A DNA stretch of 64,000 nucleotides from NCBI GenBank assembly GCA_021234155.1, contig JAJEKV010000005.1, positions 24,005,584-24,069,583 of the forward strand. The letters run 5' to 3'. Of this stretch, positions 21,430-32,515 are shown one piece after another; within the stretch, counting starts at the first letter, position 1; each line of letters starts with the position of its first letter. Source of the stretch: Isoetes taiwanensis (taxonomy: Eukaryota > Streptophyta > Lycopodiopsida > Isoetales > Isoetaceae). Under the pieces are notes generated by a model. The model made no database searches. It was not told the origin of the DNA and saw only the letters and a list, made by a program, of their open reading frames with translations. The translations under genes and the position numbers were made by a program.

Positions 21430-21939
21430 TTTGAAAGTTTCCCCAACACTGATCCCCACATGGGATCCCCTTCTCCCGGATCCCCCAGTCAACAGGATCC
21501 CCTCCTCCGGATCCCACTTTAACTGCGCAGTTAAAAGAGTAACCGCGCATTTAGGGCCGATTTTTGGCCGAATCGTTGATTTAGAATAGCAGCGGCGCTT
21601 GCTGCTCTTCCTCCTTGGCTCCTACCTGCTGCTCTTCTCCAGCCCATTCCGATCATCTCTGAAGTGATCCCATCTGATAACGCCCTGAATCGAGGGGGGA
21701 AAATAACACCACAAAAAAGTTTGATTTCCCTTGTAGGGACTGATTTTTCGCACAGTAACTGCGCAGTAAGATGGGATCCCCTCCTCGGGATCACACCTCC
21801 AGGGTCCTGAGGTGGCTGACGTGGGGGCCAGATTCATAGGTTGCAACTTGACCACGACGGCGACCCACGAAAACTACGAAGCTAGGTATCACTGGAACCT
21901 CTCCAATTTTTAGAAAGGACGCTAGCCTAGCAAAGAGAG
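21430..21939 (+). promoter_or_regulatory. Probable promoter and 5' UTR of the UFD1-zinc-finger gene
   Basis: This stretch lies directly upstream of the gene start. It holds a cluster of GGGATCCCCT(T/C)CTC-type motifs (21463-21511 and again at 21774-21790), two ACTGCGCAG palindromes (near 21524 and 21757) and a TGACGTGG element with an ACGT core at about 21817-21824, a common bZIP-binding core in plants. No clear TATA box is visible. The regulatory role is inferred from position and motif repetition only. Confidence 0.4.
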
Positions 21940-24515
21940 ATGGATTTTGAACTAAAACAAGCAAAATTGAAGTGGGAGAAAGAGCAAAGGGAACGGAAAG
22001 AAAGAGCTAGAGCACGCTTGGAGAGGGAAAAACGATCAAAAGAAGACGCTGTGCGCCAACAGGAAGCGGTAGATTCTGCGCAGCGCATACGCAGACTAGA
22101 AGCAGCAGAGGCACTTGCTATTGTAAGATTTTTCCTTACCCTTTTAGATGACGGCTTGAAATTGATATTTGTTTTAAAGAAAAGAATCTAAATTATTGCG
22201 ACCCCTCCATTCATGAGGTTCCTGCAGGTTAGATTAGGTGGCCGCTCTCTCTGAATTAGAGCTGTATAAGAAAGGAGAAATATGCAACTGCAAATTAATT
22301 CTTGCTTTTATAGTCAAAATCACTAATTTAGAAGTGTCCAAATAATGGCGTATGAATATTGGAACTTCAGGTACAAGTAGGGAGGGACTGGCAAAATTGT
22401 GCTATGGTTCCCTTCATATCCGGGTTGTTATGGCGTTATACCAATTAAGTTTCTGTGGCAAGATGCATTGAACTGAACATTCTAGTGTTTATGACATGAT
22501 TTACATTTCAAGATAATTTGTTGGTTGCATAAAACAGATTCTGTAAACAGCATTCTTCATCTCTGCTGGCAGGCTCGAGGAGTTTCAATTAGTCAATTAT
22601 ACATCTCTGTCAACTTTTTGTGCAGGTGGAACAGCAAGAAATAGAAGATCTGCACTTTGGTGATGGTATCAAGTTTCATAAGGTACTGAAAGCTGTTAGA
22701 ATTTTGGAAGAAGGGGACAAAATTAAGCTGCCTTTTTCAGCTTTTGAAGAACTATCAAGCCAAAATGCCATTGACAAAGGGCCAATGTTTTTTGAGGTAT
22801 ATGCATTTGATCAAAGCGCTAAGGTTACTGATGATTCATTTTATAGAATCACTCATGCTGGCGTGTTGGAGTTCACTTCTAAAGAGGGCTTTGCAGAGCT
22901 TCCTATTCATGTATGGGAAAATGCCGGTTTGCCAAGTGAGGCTTTTGAGAATCCATGCATAAGATTAAGATATGTTAGGTTGCCACAAGGTAAATACGTT
23001 AAATTACAAACAGTTGGATCAGCTTTTTTAGAGGTAGCCAATCATAAAGCTGTGTTAGAGGCTAAGTTGCGTCGCCATGCCACCCTTTCAGAAGGCGATA
23101 TAATAAGAGTAAACTATGGTGGAACTGAGCACCACTTGCGTGTTCTGGAGCTTAGGCCTGGATCCCATGTCTCTCTTCTTGAGACAGATATTGAAGTTGA
23201 TCTTATTGGTTCATCTGCAGATAATGGAACCACTCAGGAAAGATCAACAGTATTGACTGTGGGGAAGGCTGAAACAGATGTGATAGAGGAAGGAAAATAT
23301 AAATACTTCAAATTCAATGTTGATCAGGCGTTATATGTTGCTGTATCTAGTGGTGAGATTGATGTATATGTGCATTTGGATATTCAAAACGATTCTGAAT
23401 GTGCTGACAGTGATTTGTATGTTGCCGCGTATCCTATTCTTTTTCCTTCACAGCATCAGTATCAGTGGGCTTCCCATTCAAAGGGCACAAAAGTGATTTG
23501 TTTAACGGATCATGAAAATCGATTACATATAGGAGCTTATGGCATTGGCATTTATGGAGCTGAGGGAATTGCAAAATTTACTGTCTGTGTGTCAGTTGAA
23601 CCAAGACACCATAAAAGTCAGAAAATAATTGGAAAGAAACTAGAGAGCACAGATCTGAAAGAAGGCAACTTAGCTTCCGAGTTCAATCGATGCACAAACT
23701 GCAGTCAGCCAGTGCCTGTAAAAACAATTGCCCTGCATGAAGCATATTGTAGACGTCATAATATTGCTTGTCAGCATCCAGGTTGTTCTCTGGTAATAAG
23801 AAGAGAAGAAAGTAGAAACCATATGCACTGTGATAGATGTGGTCAAGCTTTCAGGCAGGATGAATTACGGAAGCATGTGAAGGTCTTCCACGAACCTCTC
23901 ACCTGCAGCTGTGGAATCGTACTAGAGATGCAACAAATGGTACGGCTTCTTTTTTTCGAGTAGGTAATTGCTGTTTGGTAAATCCTAAGTCTTATGTTAG
24001 TGGCACTATTTATGCAGGTGAATCACCGGAATGTGGACTGCCCAGATCGGATCATTTCTTGCAAATTCTGTGGTGACCTTGTAAGAGCAGGCGGCCCTCC
24101 TAAAGATGCAAGGGACAGATTGAGAAGTTTGACTGAACATGAAAGCAGTTGTGGTTCCCGGACAGATTCTTGCGAACGTTGTGGACGTGCTATTATGCTG
24201 AAGGAGATGGACCTGCATCAGGCTGCTGCACATTCTGAAGAGTCATCTACTTCAGATTTAAGAGCTGTCACCGTTGTACCCAGTATAGGCTGCCCAATAT
24301 GTGGACGAATTTTTGATGGCCATGATCGTGAGCAAGAATTAAGTTCCCATTTAGACAGCGCTCATTTTTCTACAGGAGAGGGCAGTGCATTAATGGAAAC
24401 GAGGGATCAGGAGGATGCTACATTTCGAAGAACTTTTTTTGTGTCTTGCCCCATTTGTGGATTGTCAGTACACAGTGAACGAGACTTAAGTGTCCATATT
24501 GATATGGTTCATTGA
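21940..24515 (+). CDS. UFD1-domain and zinc-finger protein (PRLI-interacting factor K-like)
   Basis: An intact three-exon gene. Exon 1 is 21940-22122, exon 2 is 22626-23939 and exon 3 is 24018-24515 with TGA; both introns are GT-AG in phase 0, giving 664 residues. Residues 1-61 form a charged Glu/Arg-rich helix. Residues about 75-255 are a UFD1-like domain (LPFSAFEEL, GVLEFTSKEGFAELPIHVW, YVRLPQGKYVKLQ), the fold that binds ubiquitin and the Cdc48/p97 segregase. A beta-rich region follows to about 410. From about 417 there is a TRAF-type Cys/His cluster (CTNCSQ, CDRCGQAF, CKFCGDLV, CERCGRAI), and two C2H2 fingers lie at about 591 and 644. This order matches the plant protein annotated as UFD1 family / PRLI-interacting factor K. 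A role in ubiquitin-dependent protein extraction or turnover is inferred from the family. It is the only clearly intact host gene in the window. Confidence 0.88.
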
Positions 24516-26204
24516 GCATATGGGTTGTGGATGACGAATGCAAAGCATACGCAACTTATTTATTTAATAAGATGATATAAAGGTGATGCTGGATACGAAA
24601 TGAAACAAAATCATTGGACGGATCTTAGCATGTTTTCTGGTATACTAGTGGTTTGGTAACTTCTTGGACTTAGGCCCTTTTTCCACAAGAGTCTTATTTA
24701 ATGGTTGTCACATTTTTATAAATTTTTAGAAGCTACAATGACCATTTTCCATGATTTGCCGCTGTAACAATTCGACCTGGGAAAGCTGAATGCGACATAT
24801 TCTACATAGAAAAGCAAACTAAAATTTGAAAGAAGGGAAAGATTGGAAGGTATTTGAATTTGAACAGAATCGGAAGATATTCAGAGGGGGGGAAAACTCA
24901 AGGAAGAGAAAAGGGAATTGAAACAGAATGCTTCTGATTTGCAGATTCAAATCTCAACTGAGTGCTTCAAATTTGACCTGGGCTGCTTTAAAACAACCTG
25001 CATTGCACTTTAAAATTATGACCTGCTTATGATGTTTCCATCCCAATCGACTTCTACGCTTCCTTGAGTACACTTGAACCGTCCAAAGACTAATCAAAAT
25101 TAACAGCATAATTCAACTAAAACTTCTGGTTTGTTACACTTGAACACTTGAACCTTGTTGCACATGGCTGCGGACTCGTGTTTAGATATGTAGCTACATG
25201 TCCGATATCCTCTGTGCAGCCACACATTCTCGTCGATAATTGATGCAACCTTCGCAAAAGCATCCGCAATCGTAGACTCTCCTTTGAGCTTTGAGTGCTC
25301 CAAGTAAGTCTGATAAATCTCCAATCCGACATGCCCCAATCCAAACAAGCTTGTGTCCATCGCAATTGACCTCTGCTTTTCCTTTTTTTTGCGACACCCT
25401 TGGATTGCGGCAAAGAAGGCCGCTGATTTGATGATCTGCTATCTTATTTTGTGGCAGGGGATATCCCCCGGAAGAAAATTTAAGTACGACATTGATTTAG
25501 AACATGTCTGAGAAGTTGTGGAAGAAAAGCTAAGGTGTCACATTTGCGTATATGACCAATCGTATATTAAGAAAAATTTAAGACATCTACATCATGAAAA
25601 AAGGACCTTAGATTATCTATGCATATCAATTTCTTTGTTTTGGATTGGTCTTCATTTTTTTTTTTTTTTTTCAATGATTTGAACTTCCAAATTCCATATC
25701 CTAATTCCGAGTTGTCACATCGGAACTTCTACATTTCAAATATCTGGTAATTGGTGGTGGTGGTCGTGTGACCACCTTTACATTGACACTGCTATTCAAT
25801 GGAAACGAGCAATCAATGCCATTCAGCATAATAAGACATAATAAGACATGAACAATTATTGCATTTTTAGGCCTTTTTTCCACAGCCGTCGCAAAATATG
25901 ACTGTCATATAGAAGGCATGACACTATTTGTGACTCCAGGGCAAAAGATGCGACAGACAAATCTAAAACTTACAAACTTGCTTTTCTACTGCATGGTGCA
26001 TTTTCGTAAAAATAAAATATGACACCACTAAAACACTAATGGAAAACCATCACAAAATAAGACACGTTTTATTTTTAGTTATACAAGAATTTGTCGCGGC
26101 GGCAGTCGCCGCCGCTAGTTTCTTCTTTTTAGTAGGTGCTTAGTGTGAAAGAGATTTATGCAAAATCTACTATATATCCCTTGAAAGAATGAAGTACTAT
26201 GTCT
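24516..26204. other. Intergenic, AT-rich, with short GC hairpins
   Basis: After the stop codon there are only short frames. A minus-strand stretch at 25100-25413 is weakly protein-like (STIADAFAKVASIIDENVW) but unassigned. Hairpins occur at 25758-25775 (GGTGGTC/GACCACC) and 26096-26115 (GCGGCGGC/GCCGCCGC with a 4-base loop). These and the phrase TTTTTTCCACAGCCGTCGC near 25873 recall CACTA-type subterminal repeats, but no complete element can be drawn. Confidence 0.4.
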
Positions 26205-28530
26205 CAACAAACAATTGGCTTCGATGGCAATATGTAATGTACATGGCTTTTTCATATATTGTAAAGAAGGGTTATTAACCGACCCAAATAAAGTAAAGGT
26301 TATCTTGGAGATGCCTCCTCCAAAAGATATAACCCAACTAAGGCAATTCTTAGGGAAACTAATTTACTACAAGCGATTTGGTGAAAAAACTTCTGAAATT
26401 GCAACCCTTTTGAATGAGCTGACTAGCCCATCTAAGAAGTTCATTTGGACTACAGAATGTCAAGATTCATTCGAACACCGTAAAAAATTGTTAGCTGAAG
26501 CTCCTATCTTGATTGCTCCTCAATGGGATAAGGAATTTTATGTACATACGGATGCCTCTAAAACTGCACTCGGTGCAATATTATTTCAACAAAAAGATTC
26601 CAACAGAGACCATCCCATTGTGTATGCAAGTAAGAAGCTAAATTCAGCAGAAAGAAATTATACTACCACGGAACGGGAAGGTTTGGCCATGGTCTATTGT
26701 AACGTTCCTAACCGACGTGCCCTCAACCAACTGGGCAAAACCGTCTAGACGTTTATGAGTAGTCACTTCTACCCATTTATGCCGGTGTCTCGGTGATGCG
26801 ACACCCAGATCTACTCGAGCGGTCTCCCATGGCTCTGTTACAATCTCTCCCACTAGAACTATGCTCATCCTCGAGCATCACAAACCATAGACCACACCAT
26901 CCCATAGTGTCCAAGAATGGTCCGGGTCATATTTGCCCCCATGGAGACTCGAACTCGAGCCTTGCTCGGATACCAAATGTAACGTTCCTAAACGACATGC
27001 CCTCAACCAACTGGGCAAAACTGTCTAGACATTTATGAGTAGTCAGTTCTACCCATTTATGCCGGTGTCTCGAGAATGCGACACCCAGATCTACTCGAGC
27101 GGTCTCCCATGGGTCTGTTACATCTATCCAGTACAGAAATTTAGGCATTACCTCTTGGGAAATTATTTTGTCTTTTTCATCGACCATCAAGCTCTGTTAT
27201 ACCTAATAAATAAGCCATGTGTTATCGGAAGGATACACCATCGGTTGCTTATATTACAAGAATTTAATTTCAAGATGATCTTGAAGCCGGGATCCTCCCA
27301 TACCATTCCCGATCATCTTTCCCGATTGTCAAATGGGGATCTTCCCATCGGCATACATGACGAACTTCTGGATGCAAATTTATTTCGAGTCAATGCAATG
27401 CCTTCATGGTATGCTGGCATTGCAGAGTATTTGTCTAGTGGAGAGATCCCATCTAAACTAAACATAGCTCAGAAACGTGAATTCATGTGTAAGTAGCACT
27501 GTATTGTCTCATCACGGGACAATTATATAGAAAGGGCAAGGACCAAGTCTTACGACGATGTGTTTACACCATGAAACAACCGATATCGTAAGGCATGCCC
27601 ATGAAGGAGCGGCCGGAGGACATTTTGCTGAGTATCTTACAGCCAAGAAAATTCTAAATTCAGGTTTCTGGTAGCCAACTTTATTCAAAGATGCTCGTGA
27701 CGAGGCCACAACCTGTGACCTATGTCAAGGAGTGGGACAATCCAGTGAAAAATATTGTATGCCACTCATCCACTATTGCCCTTAGGCCCCTTTGAGAAAT
27801 GGGGCATGGAATTTGTTGGACCGGTAAACCCTCCAGCTGTGCGAACCAAAGCCCAATATGTACTGGTTCTTACCGATTACTATATAAAATGGGCAGAGGC
27901 AAGAGCCTTGAAGGATAATACAACTAAAAGTATAGCAAAAGTCCTCTATCAACATGTCATCACCAGGTTCGGTTGTCTCATGCATCAATTCCATAATAGA
28001 GATACTTACAAGGGATTTCTTGATTGTTCACCGTAAATCCACTCCCTATTATCCTCGAGCTGATGGGCAGGCTGAATCCACCAGCAAGACTCTCGTCACA
28101 ATCTTGAAGAAAATTTGTGAATCTACAAGAAATGGCTGGGAACAAGCTTACCAACAGTGCTTTGGGCATATAGAACTAGTTATAAGACCATCACAGGGCA
28201 TACTCCATTTCAATTAACTTATGGGGTAGAGGCAGTCTTACCATCCGAATTTGTCATACCAAGCTTGTGCATTGAACGACTGATCTTCCTTCTTTACAAC
28301 ACAGATTAATACAATTAGAAGCTTTAGATGAAAAGCGCCAACAATCTGTTTGGGCACAACAAGTATCTAAAGATAGAAGGAAGGCTTGGATAGACCGTAA
28401 ACAAAAGTTCCAAGCCTTTCATGATGGTGCCAAGGTTCTTTTATATGATTCTCGATTTAAACAACACCCAGGGAAATTGAAATGTAGATGGCTCGTGTGA
28501 CGAGCCTGCCGAGTTGACCCTCCTGGCAAC
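26205..28530 (+). pseudogene. Decayed Gypsy pol (RT end, RNase H, integrase)
   Basis: The remnant starts within the RT thumb (KVKVILEMPPPKDITQLRQF) and continues into an RNase H with an intact-looking YVHTDASKTALGAILFQ block. It is interrupted by a TRIM at 26698 and resumes at 27128 with KFRHYLLGNYFVFFIDHQAL. Integrase pieces follow at 27755-28217 (WGMEFVGPVN, DYYIKWAEA, PRADGQAEST). A C-terminal integrase tail lies near 28320-28500 (LLYDSRFKQHPGKLKCRW). Frameshifts and stops occur between the pieces. The integrase tail resembles that of Athila-type Gypsy elements. No LTRs were found on either side. It is a different lineage from families A-C because its RNase H after RT keeps the catalytic TDAS. 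Confidence 0.75.
26698..27122 (-). mobile_element. TRIM (small non-autonomous LTR retrotransposon), 425 bp
   Basis: Two 145-base direct repeats, 26698-26842 and 26978-27122, begin TGTAACGTTCC and end TCTGTTACA, so their termini are inverted (TGTAAC/GTTACA). They flank 135 bases with no coding capacity. On the minus strand a primer binding site at 26958-26975 (TGGTATCCGAGC...) next to one LTR matches the initiator tRNA-Met site except at about one base of the first 12. A purine tract (TGGGAGAGA, 26844-26852) adjoins the other LTR. The target duplication TCTAT is perfect at 26693-26697 and 27123-27127. Removing the element restores the RNase H frame. The LTRs differ at about nine of 145 positions, so the insertion is not recent. 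Confidence 0.92.
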
Positions 28531-29124
28531 TCGGGATCTTGTCTATACTTAAGGCTAGGTCTAGGTTGATATGGGAACTTTAATCAACTATAATGTTGGT
28601 GAAGAATTTAATCTTCCAATAAATAGTGGAGAATGATTCCCTTCTTATAATACAACTAAAATCCAAATATTGTAATATAGTTTCAAGAGAAAACATCCAT
28701 AATAGATTTATTCAACACCAAAGCTAAGATTCAGCTTGTAGAAAGCTCCAAACTCAGCCATGATCCTGAGCAGCACCGCTACTACTGGCCCGAGTACCAC
28801 CTTGCTCAATCACTGCATGCGCTCAAAGGGGTTAGTCCTCATGACTAAGTGGGGAACCCCATAGCTGCTGCTGCATACATGAAAATACTCTGGAGATCTT
28901 GGATAAGCACAAACACAGACGGAAATCCTACGTAAGTACAATGCTAAGACAATGACAACATAATCTAAGGAAATATCAAACATGAACATCAGAAGCAAAG
29001 AACATAGAGACAATATCAAACCATCAAGACAAATAGCTCCGGGACAATGGGAAGCTCAGCCAGCCTACACACCGGCCCCGTTAGCAGCATGTTACCCATT
29101 GACACAGAGGTAGAGTAGCAGGAC
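28531..29124. other. Intergenic, no gene recognised
   Basis: Base composition changes from AT-rich to GC-rich at about 29050. No coding region is supported. The bases before 29125 may be the upstream part of the GC-rich frame that follows. Confidence 0.4.
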
Positions 29125-29993
29125 GTGGAGCAGGAGGGAGACCAGGAGCAGCCACGGCAGCAGACTCAGGAGCCGGGCCCTTCTTCGATCAAGAAGAAGG
29201 GCAAGGAGAAGGTCAAGGAGTGGCCGGACGAGAGAGCAACACGAAAGAAGAGGGAGCGAGAGCGGGAGCTTAGGGAGAAGGAGCGCAGAACAAAGAGGAA
29301 GAACGATCGGCCCCGAGGGACCATAGTGATCGAGGAGCCTCCCCAGCGCGAGGAGGAAGAAGAAGGAGAAGGAGGAGATGGCGAAGAGCGGAGGAGGAAG
29401 AGAACGAGGTCGTGGGGGAGTCCTCAAACCCCGACGCCAGACCACCTTACCCTAAGTGGCCCAAGCCACCCAAGGTGGTCAAGAAGCGTATAAGGGCGAA
29501 ATAATCGTCATTTCAGCGAGAGGAGCCGCCTTCTTCGTGACGCCGGGCCAAAGCATACCAGAATACCTCCGTCGTTGGACGAGGTAATGACTGGTACTGC
29601 CGGCAAAATGTCGAGCGGTACGTGGAGGGCGGCCGACCCAGCAAGAACCAGCCCAAGCCGCCACCGCCACGACCGGAGAAGCCCAAGAAGGTCCATCACA
29701 GACCCAATTCCAGGCATGCCCGAGTTTTTCGGGAGATTAAGCACTTTCAACAATGCACTAATCTCCTGATTAGAAAGGCACCATTCGAGCGGCTCATGCG
29801 GGAAGTGATGCAGGAGTTCGTCACCGACTACAGGGTGACGTCGCTGACGACAAGGGTGTTGCAGGTAGCTGCAGAGGCCGAGCTCACCCAATTGTTCGAG
29901 GAAGGAAACCTCTGCGCGATCCACGCAAAGAGGGTAACGCTGATGCCCAAGGATCTACACTTGGCGCGCCGTATCCGCAAGGAATACCCTTGA
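29125..29993 (+). pseudogene. Decayed ORF ending in a histone H3-like fold
   Basis: The last 90 or so codons before the TGA at 29991-29993 align with the H3 core without gaps from the N-helix on: [32 protein letters not shown], then [40 protein letters not shown]. The canonical H3 equivalents are [37 protein letters not shown] and LARRIRG. Upstream in the same frame is a Pro/Lys-rich stretch ([16 protein letters not shown]) instead of the H3 tail. No ATG opens this frame close by, and the upstream 29125-29493 frame (charged, Arg/Glu-rich) is in a different phase. I read it as a broken gene or a captured H3 domain. The histone-fold match is strong; its origin and whether it is expressed are not known. 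Confidence 0.7.
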
Positions 29994-30766
29994 GGATACA
30001 AATTTTGTATAAATTAATGTAATTGATAAAATTTTCCCTATAAATATAAAATTTTACTTGTAAATTGACTTTGGATTTTGTATAAAGATGTGTTTAGGTA
30101 GCTCAAATTCTAGTTTAGTTTTGGCCATTATAACTGGAATGATCAAAATAGATTAAATTAGTAAAATACCCTAATTAAATTAATTAAAATTCTGAGCGAA
30201 ATCGGGTTGCACCGCGCAAACCCTGTCTGCGCTCGCCACGCAGAGCTCATTTTCGCAAAGCAACCCAGTTTCGCCATTTTGACCCCAAAACATGTCCAAT
30301 TTGCTCGAGAAAAGTTCCTACTTAGATTAGAATCATCCAAGTAGTCATATTAGCATCTCTAATTTTCCTGAAATCTTCAGTAGAACCCAAAAAGACCCGA
30401 AATCGGGTTGCACCGTGCAAACCCTGTCTGCGCTCGCCACGCAGAGCTCATTTTCGTGGAGCAACCCGGTTTCGCCCATTTTTGCCCAAATTGACCAATT
30501 TTCATCCAACAAACTACCATGTAGTGTTTCTTGCTTTGTTTTGCTTAGATTTACACTTCATGGTAGCTCATTTGGACATCCATAGCCATGGAACAAAAGT
30601 TTTTCCCATCAAGAACCCTTGTGCACGGAACCCGAGGCATCCCTAGTCTATAAAAAGGGGCCTCATTTGTCATTTCCTCCCCATCAAAACTGCTCTCAGC
30701 ACTTCAGGCGATTTTCCAGCTCTCTACTCATCTTCACAAGCCATTTTTCATAGCTATCTCTGCTCA
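29994..30766 (+). promoter_or_regulatory. AT-rich leader with foldback repeats and a TATA box
   Basis: A TATA box (TATAAAAAG, 30649-30657) lies 110 bases before the ATG of the 505-codon frame. It is followed by a pyrimidine-rich leader (TTTCCTCCCC, CAGCTCTCTACTC) typical of plant transcription starts and 5' UTRs. Upstream are the two foldback units listed separately. No primer binding site or LTR end fits between the TATA box and the ATG. Confidence 0.5.
30197..30474. repeat. Two copies of a 77-base foldback unit
   Basis: Units at 30197-30273 and 30398-30474 are nearly identical. Each starts CGAAATCGGGTTGC and ends GCAACCC(A/G)GTTTCG, its imperfect reverse complement. Each has an inner CTGCG/CGCAG pair, so each can fold into a hairpin. 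The pair is separated by 124 bases. Confidence 0.8.
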
Positions 30767-32284
30767 ATGGCGCCATCAAGCTTTGTTAGATGGTACAATG
30801 AGGCCAATCACATCCATGATTTCCCTGCCGAGCAAGCCTTCCATGTCTTTGATCATCTCTTTGATCTTCATGCCACTTTGACTAGGACTCCCTATTACAC
30901 CGACATCATTTGCCAATATGACCAGCAGATTCTACCCTGGGAAGTTAGTCTGCCACCTAGGGAAGGGAAATGGGTTTCTCTAGACTCTCTTACCCAAGCC
31001 ATAGGTGGGGGACCCAAGGGCAAGAATAGGTTGTGGGATAGAACCAGAAACATGCCAGATTACATGACCTGTAAGCATCATAGGCATAGATACCTCTCAG
31101 CCCAAGCAGCCTTAGCTTTGTTCATGCAGTACAAGGCAGTCAACCAACAAGGGGAGCCGTCAATTCGACCTTTGGATTTGGCACCTCTCGACACTCGGAG
31201 GGCGCAGATACACATCCACGAGATCCAGGCTACGGAGTACGAATACTACGGCTCCACATCAGGCACACCTATGTTGCAGATTGAGCAGGATTATGAAGAG
31301 CAAGAGGAAGAGAACCCAAGTTGGGAAATGAGGGAGGCAAGAAGGATGGAGAGGCGTCTAGCCCGGCAACAAGATGTACTAAGGCGAGACTTCGAACCGC
31401 CAATTGGTATGACGGCTCTGACTCCAGTGATTATCGACGGCGAGGAGTACATATTCGCCACCGACATCCTCAACCTTCCCTATTGTCAAGAAGAAGATCT
31501 CAGGATCGATGAGCTCCTAAGCCTAGTTGCACAAGAACAGGGCAGCGACTTCATCGACTATGATTACCAAGAAATTCCAAGGGAAGTAGCCGAGCGACAT
31601 TCCTACGCCGGGGAAACTATGTCAGACATTCAAGCTTACCAACAGATAAGGCAGATATACCAGCAGCAGCAACCCGTCATTCCAGAAGAGGAATTCCAGG
31701 AGATCCAAAGCAGGTTGTATAAGCCGGGAAGAGGCCCAAGCTCCAGTAGACCAGTGCGCTCCAGGAGTATGCGCGAAGCTTCTAGCAGCATCAACTTGGA
31801 GAATGCAACCACGATGTGGAGAGATCACGAAGATCTTATGGCATTAGATGTTTTCGGTGAAGCAGCTCAGAGGAGAGGCACGGGAACTGCGGGCCCAGCC
31901 AAGGGTAAAGCACTCAGGTACTATCTTCCGGTCCTTAGCCAAGGGCAGATGATAGTTTTACACATCAGCCCAAGGGGGGAAGAGTCCATGGCGCTCCTCA
32001 TCGCACTCTCAGGCTTTGGGCAACATGCCAGAATAGAGCATTGGGTAGACCATGTTATCCTCTTCAAGAGATCCGTAGTCCTTCATTCTTTCGACTTCGC
32101 AAGGGGCCACCTCAGGGATGCACACTTGTCAGTAGTGGCGGCAACTGCACCAGAACTTCCGGCACCACAGATGGCAAGAGCATTGGAAGGAGGATCGGCG
32201 GCAAGAATCCTGCAGAACGTCGGCAAGGGGATAGGATTGAAGAATGTCAAGAACTTCTTCAAGTCTATGAGGGGACATCGTTGA
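30767..32284 (+). CDS. 505-codon intact ORF of unknown function, upstream of chromovirus gag
   Basis: I do not recognise this protein. It is uninterrupted, starts at the first ATG after a TATA box (GCTCAATGGCGCC) and ends at TGA 32282-32284. The N-terminal 130 residues are mixed alpha/beta with many aromatics (WYNEANHIHDFPAEQAFHVF). A charged Glu/Arg/Gln-rich middle includes REARRMERRLARQQDVLRR and IRQIYQQQQPVIPEEEFQEI. A Ser/Arg linker follows (GRGPSSSRPVRSRSM), and the C-terminal third is more hydrophobic (RYYLPVLSQGQMIVLHIS). No catalytic motif or zinc knuckle is seen. It lies 0.23 kb before a Gypsy gag, preceded by an acceptor-like CCTTGCAG at 32508-32515, so it may be an extra retrotransposon ORF spliced to or read before gag. 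It could also be an independent gene. Confidence 0.6.
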   Translation: MAPSSFVRWYNEANHIHDFPAEQAFHVFDHLFDLHATLTRTPYYTDIICQYDQQILPWEVSLPPREGKWVSLDSLTQAIGGGPKGKNRLWDRTRNMPDYMTCKHHRHRYLSAQAALALFMQYKAVNQQGEPSIRPLDLAPLDTRRAQIHIHEIQATEYEYYGSTSGTPMLQIEQDYEEQEEENPSWEMREARRMERRLARQQDVLRRDFEPPIGMTALTPVIIDGEEYIFATDILNLPYCQEEDLRIDELLSLVAQEQGSDFIDYDYQEIPREVAERHSYAGETMSDIQAYQQIRQIYQQQQPVIPEEEFQEIQSRLYKPGRGPSSSRPVRSRSMREASSSINLENATTMWRDHEDLMALDVFGEAAQRRGTGTAGPAKGKALRYYLPVLSQGQMIVLHISPRGEESMALLIALSGFGQHARIEHWVDHVILFKRSVVLHSFDFARGHLRDAHLSVVAATAPELPAPQMARALEGGSAARILQNVGKGIGLKNVKNFFKSMRGHR

Positions 32285-32515
32285 TGCAAAACTTATTTTG
32301 TTAATTAATTAAAGTGTATTGAAAACCCTCTCTTCAGTTATTATCATATAATTCATGAAATGTATTTCTATATACTAATTAATGTCTTACCATGATCTTG
32401 ACTTGTAAGTGGAATTTTCACATAATTTCTTTTGTACCTAACAACAATTCAATTGTAAGCAAGAATGATTAGTGTGTAACTTAAATAACAAGCATTGATG
32501 ATTAATCCTTGCAGC

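Noticed and set aside
25640-26140. CACTA-type transposon end
   Set aside because: GC hairpins and a CCGTCGC phrase recall CACTA subterminal repeats, but no CACTA terminus or paired end was found.
29092-29445. Minus-strand 117-codon Leu-rich frame
   Set aside because: It is the antisense shadow of the Arg/Glu-rich frame on the plus strand.
29570-29993. Centromeric histone H3 (CENH3) call for the H3-like domain
   Set aside because: HFQ..TNLLI is suggestive, but loop 1 has the length of canonical H3 and the gene is broken, so only H3-like is claimed.
28531-30766. 5' LTR of the chromovirus
   Set aside because: No sequence here matches the 3' LTR end at 39050-39100, and no primer binding site was seen.
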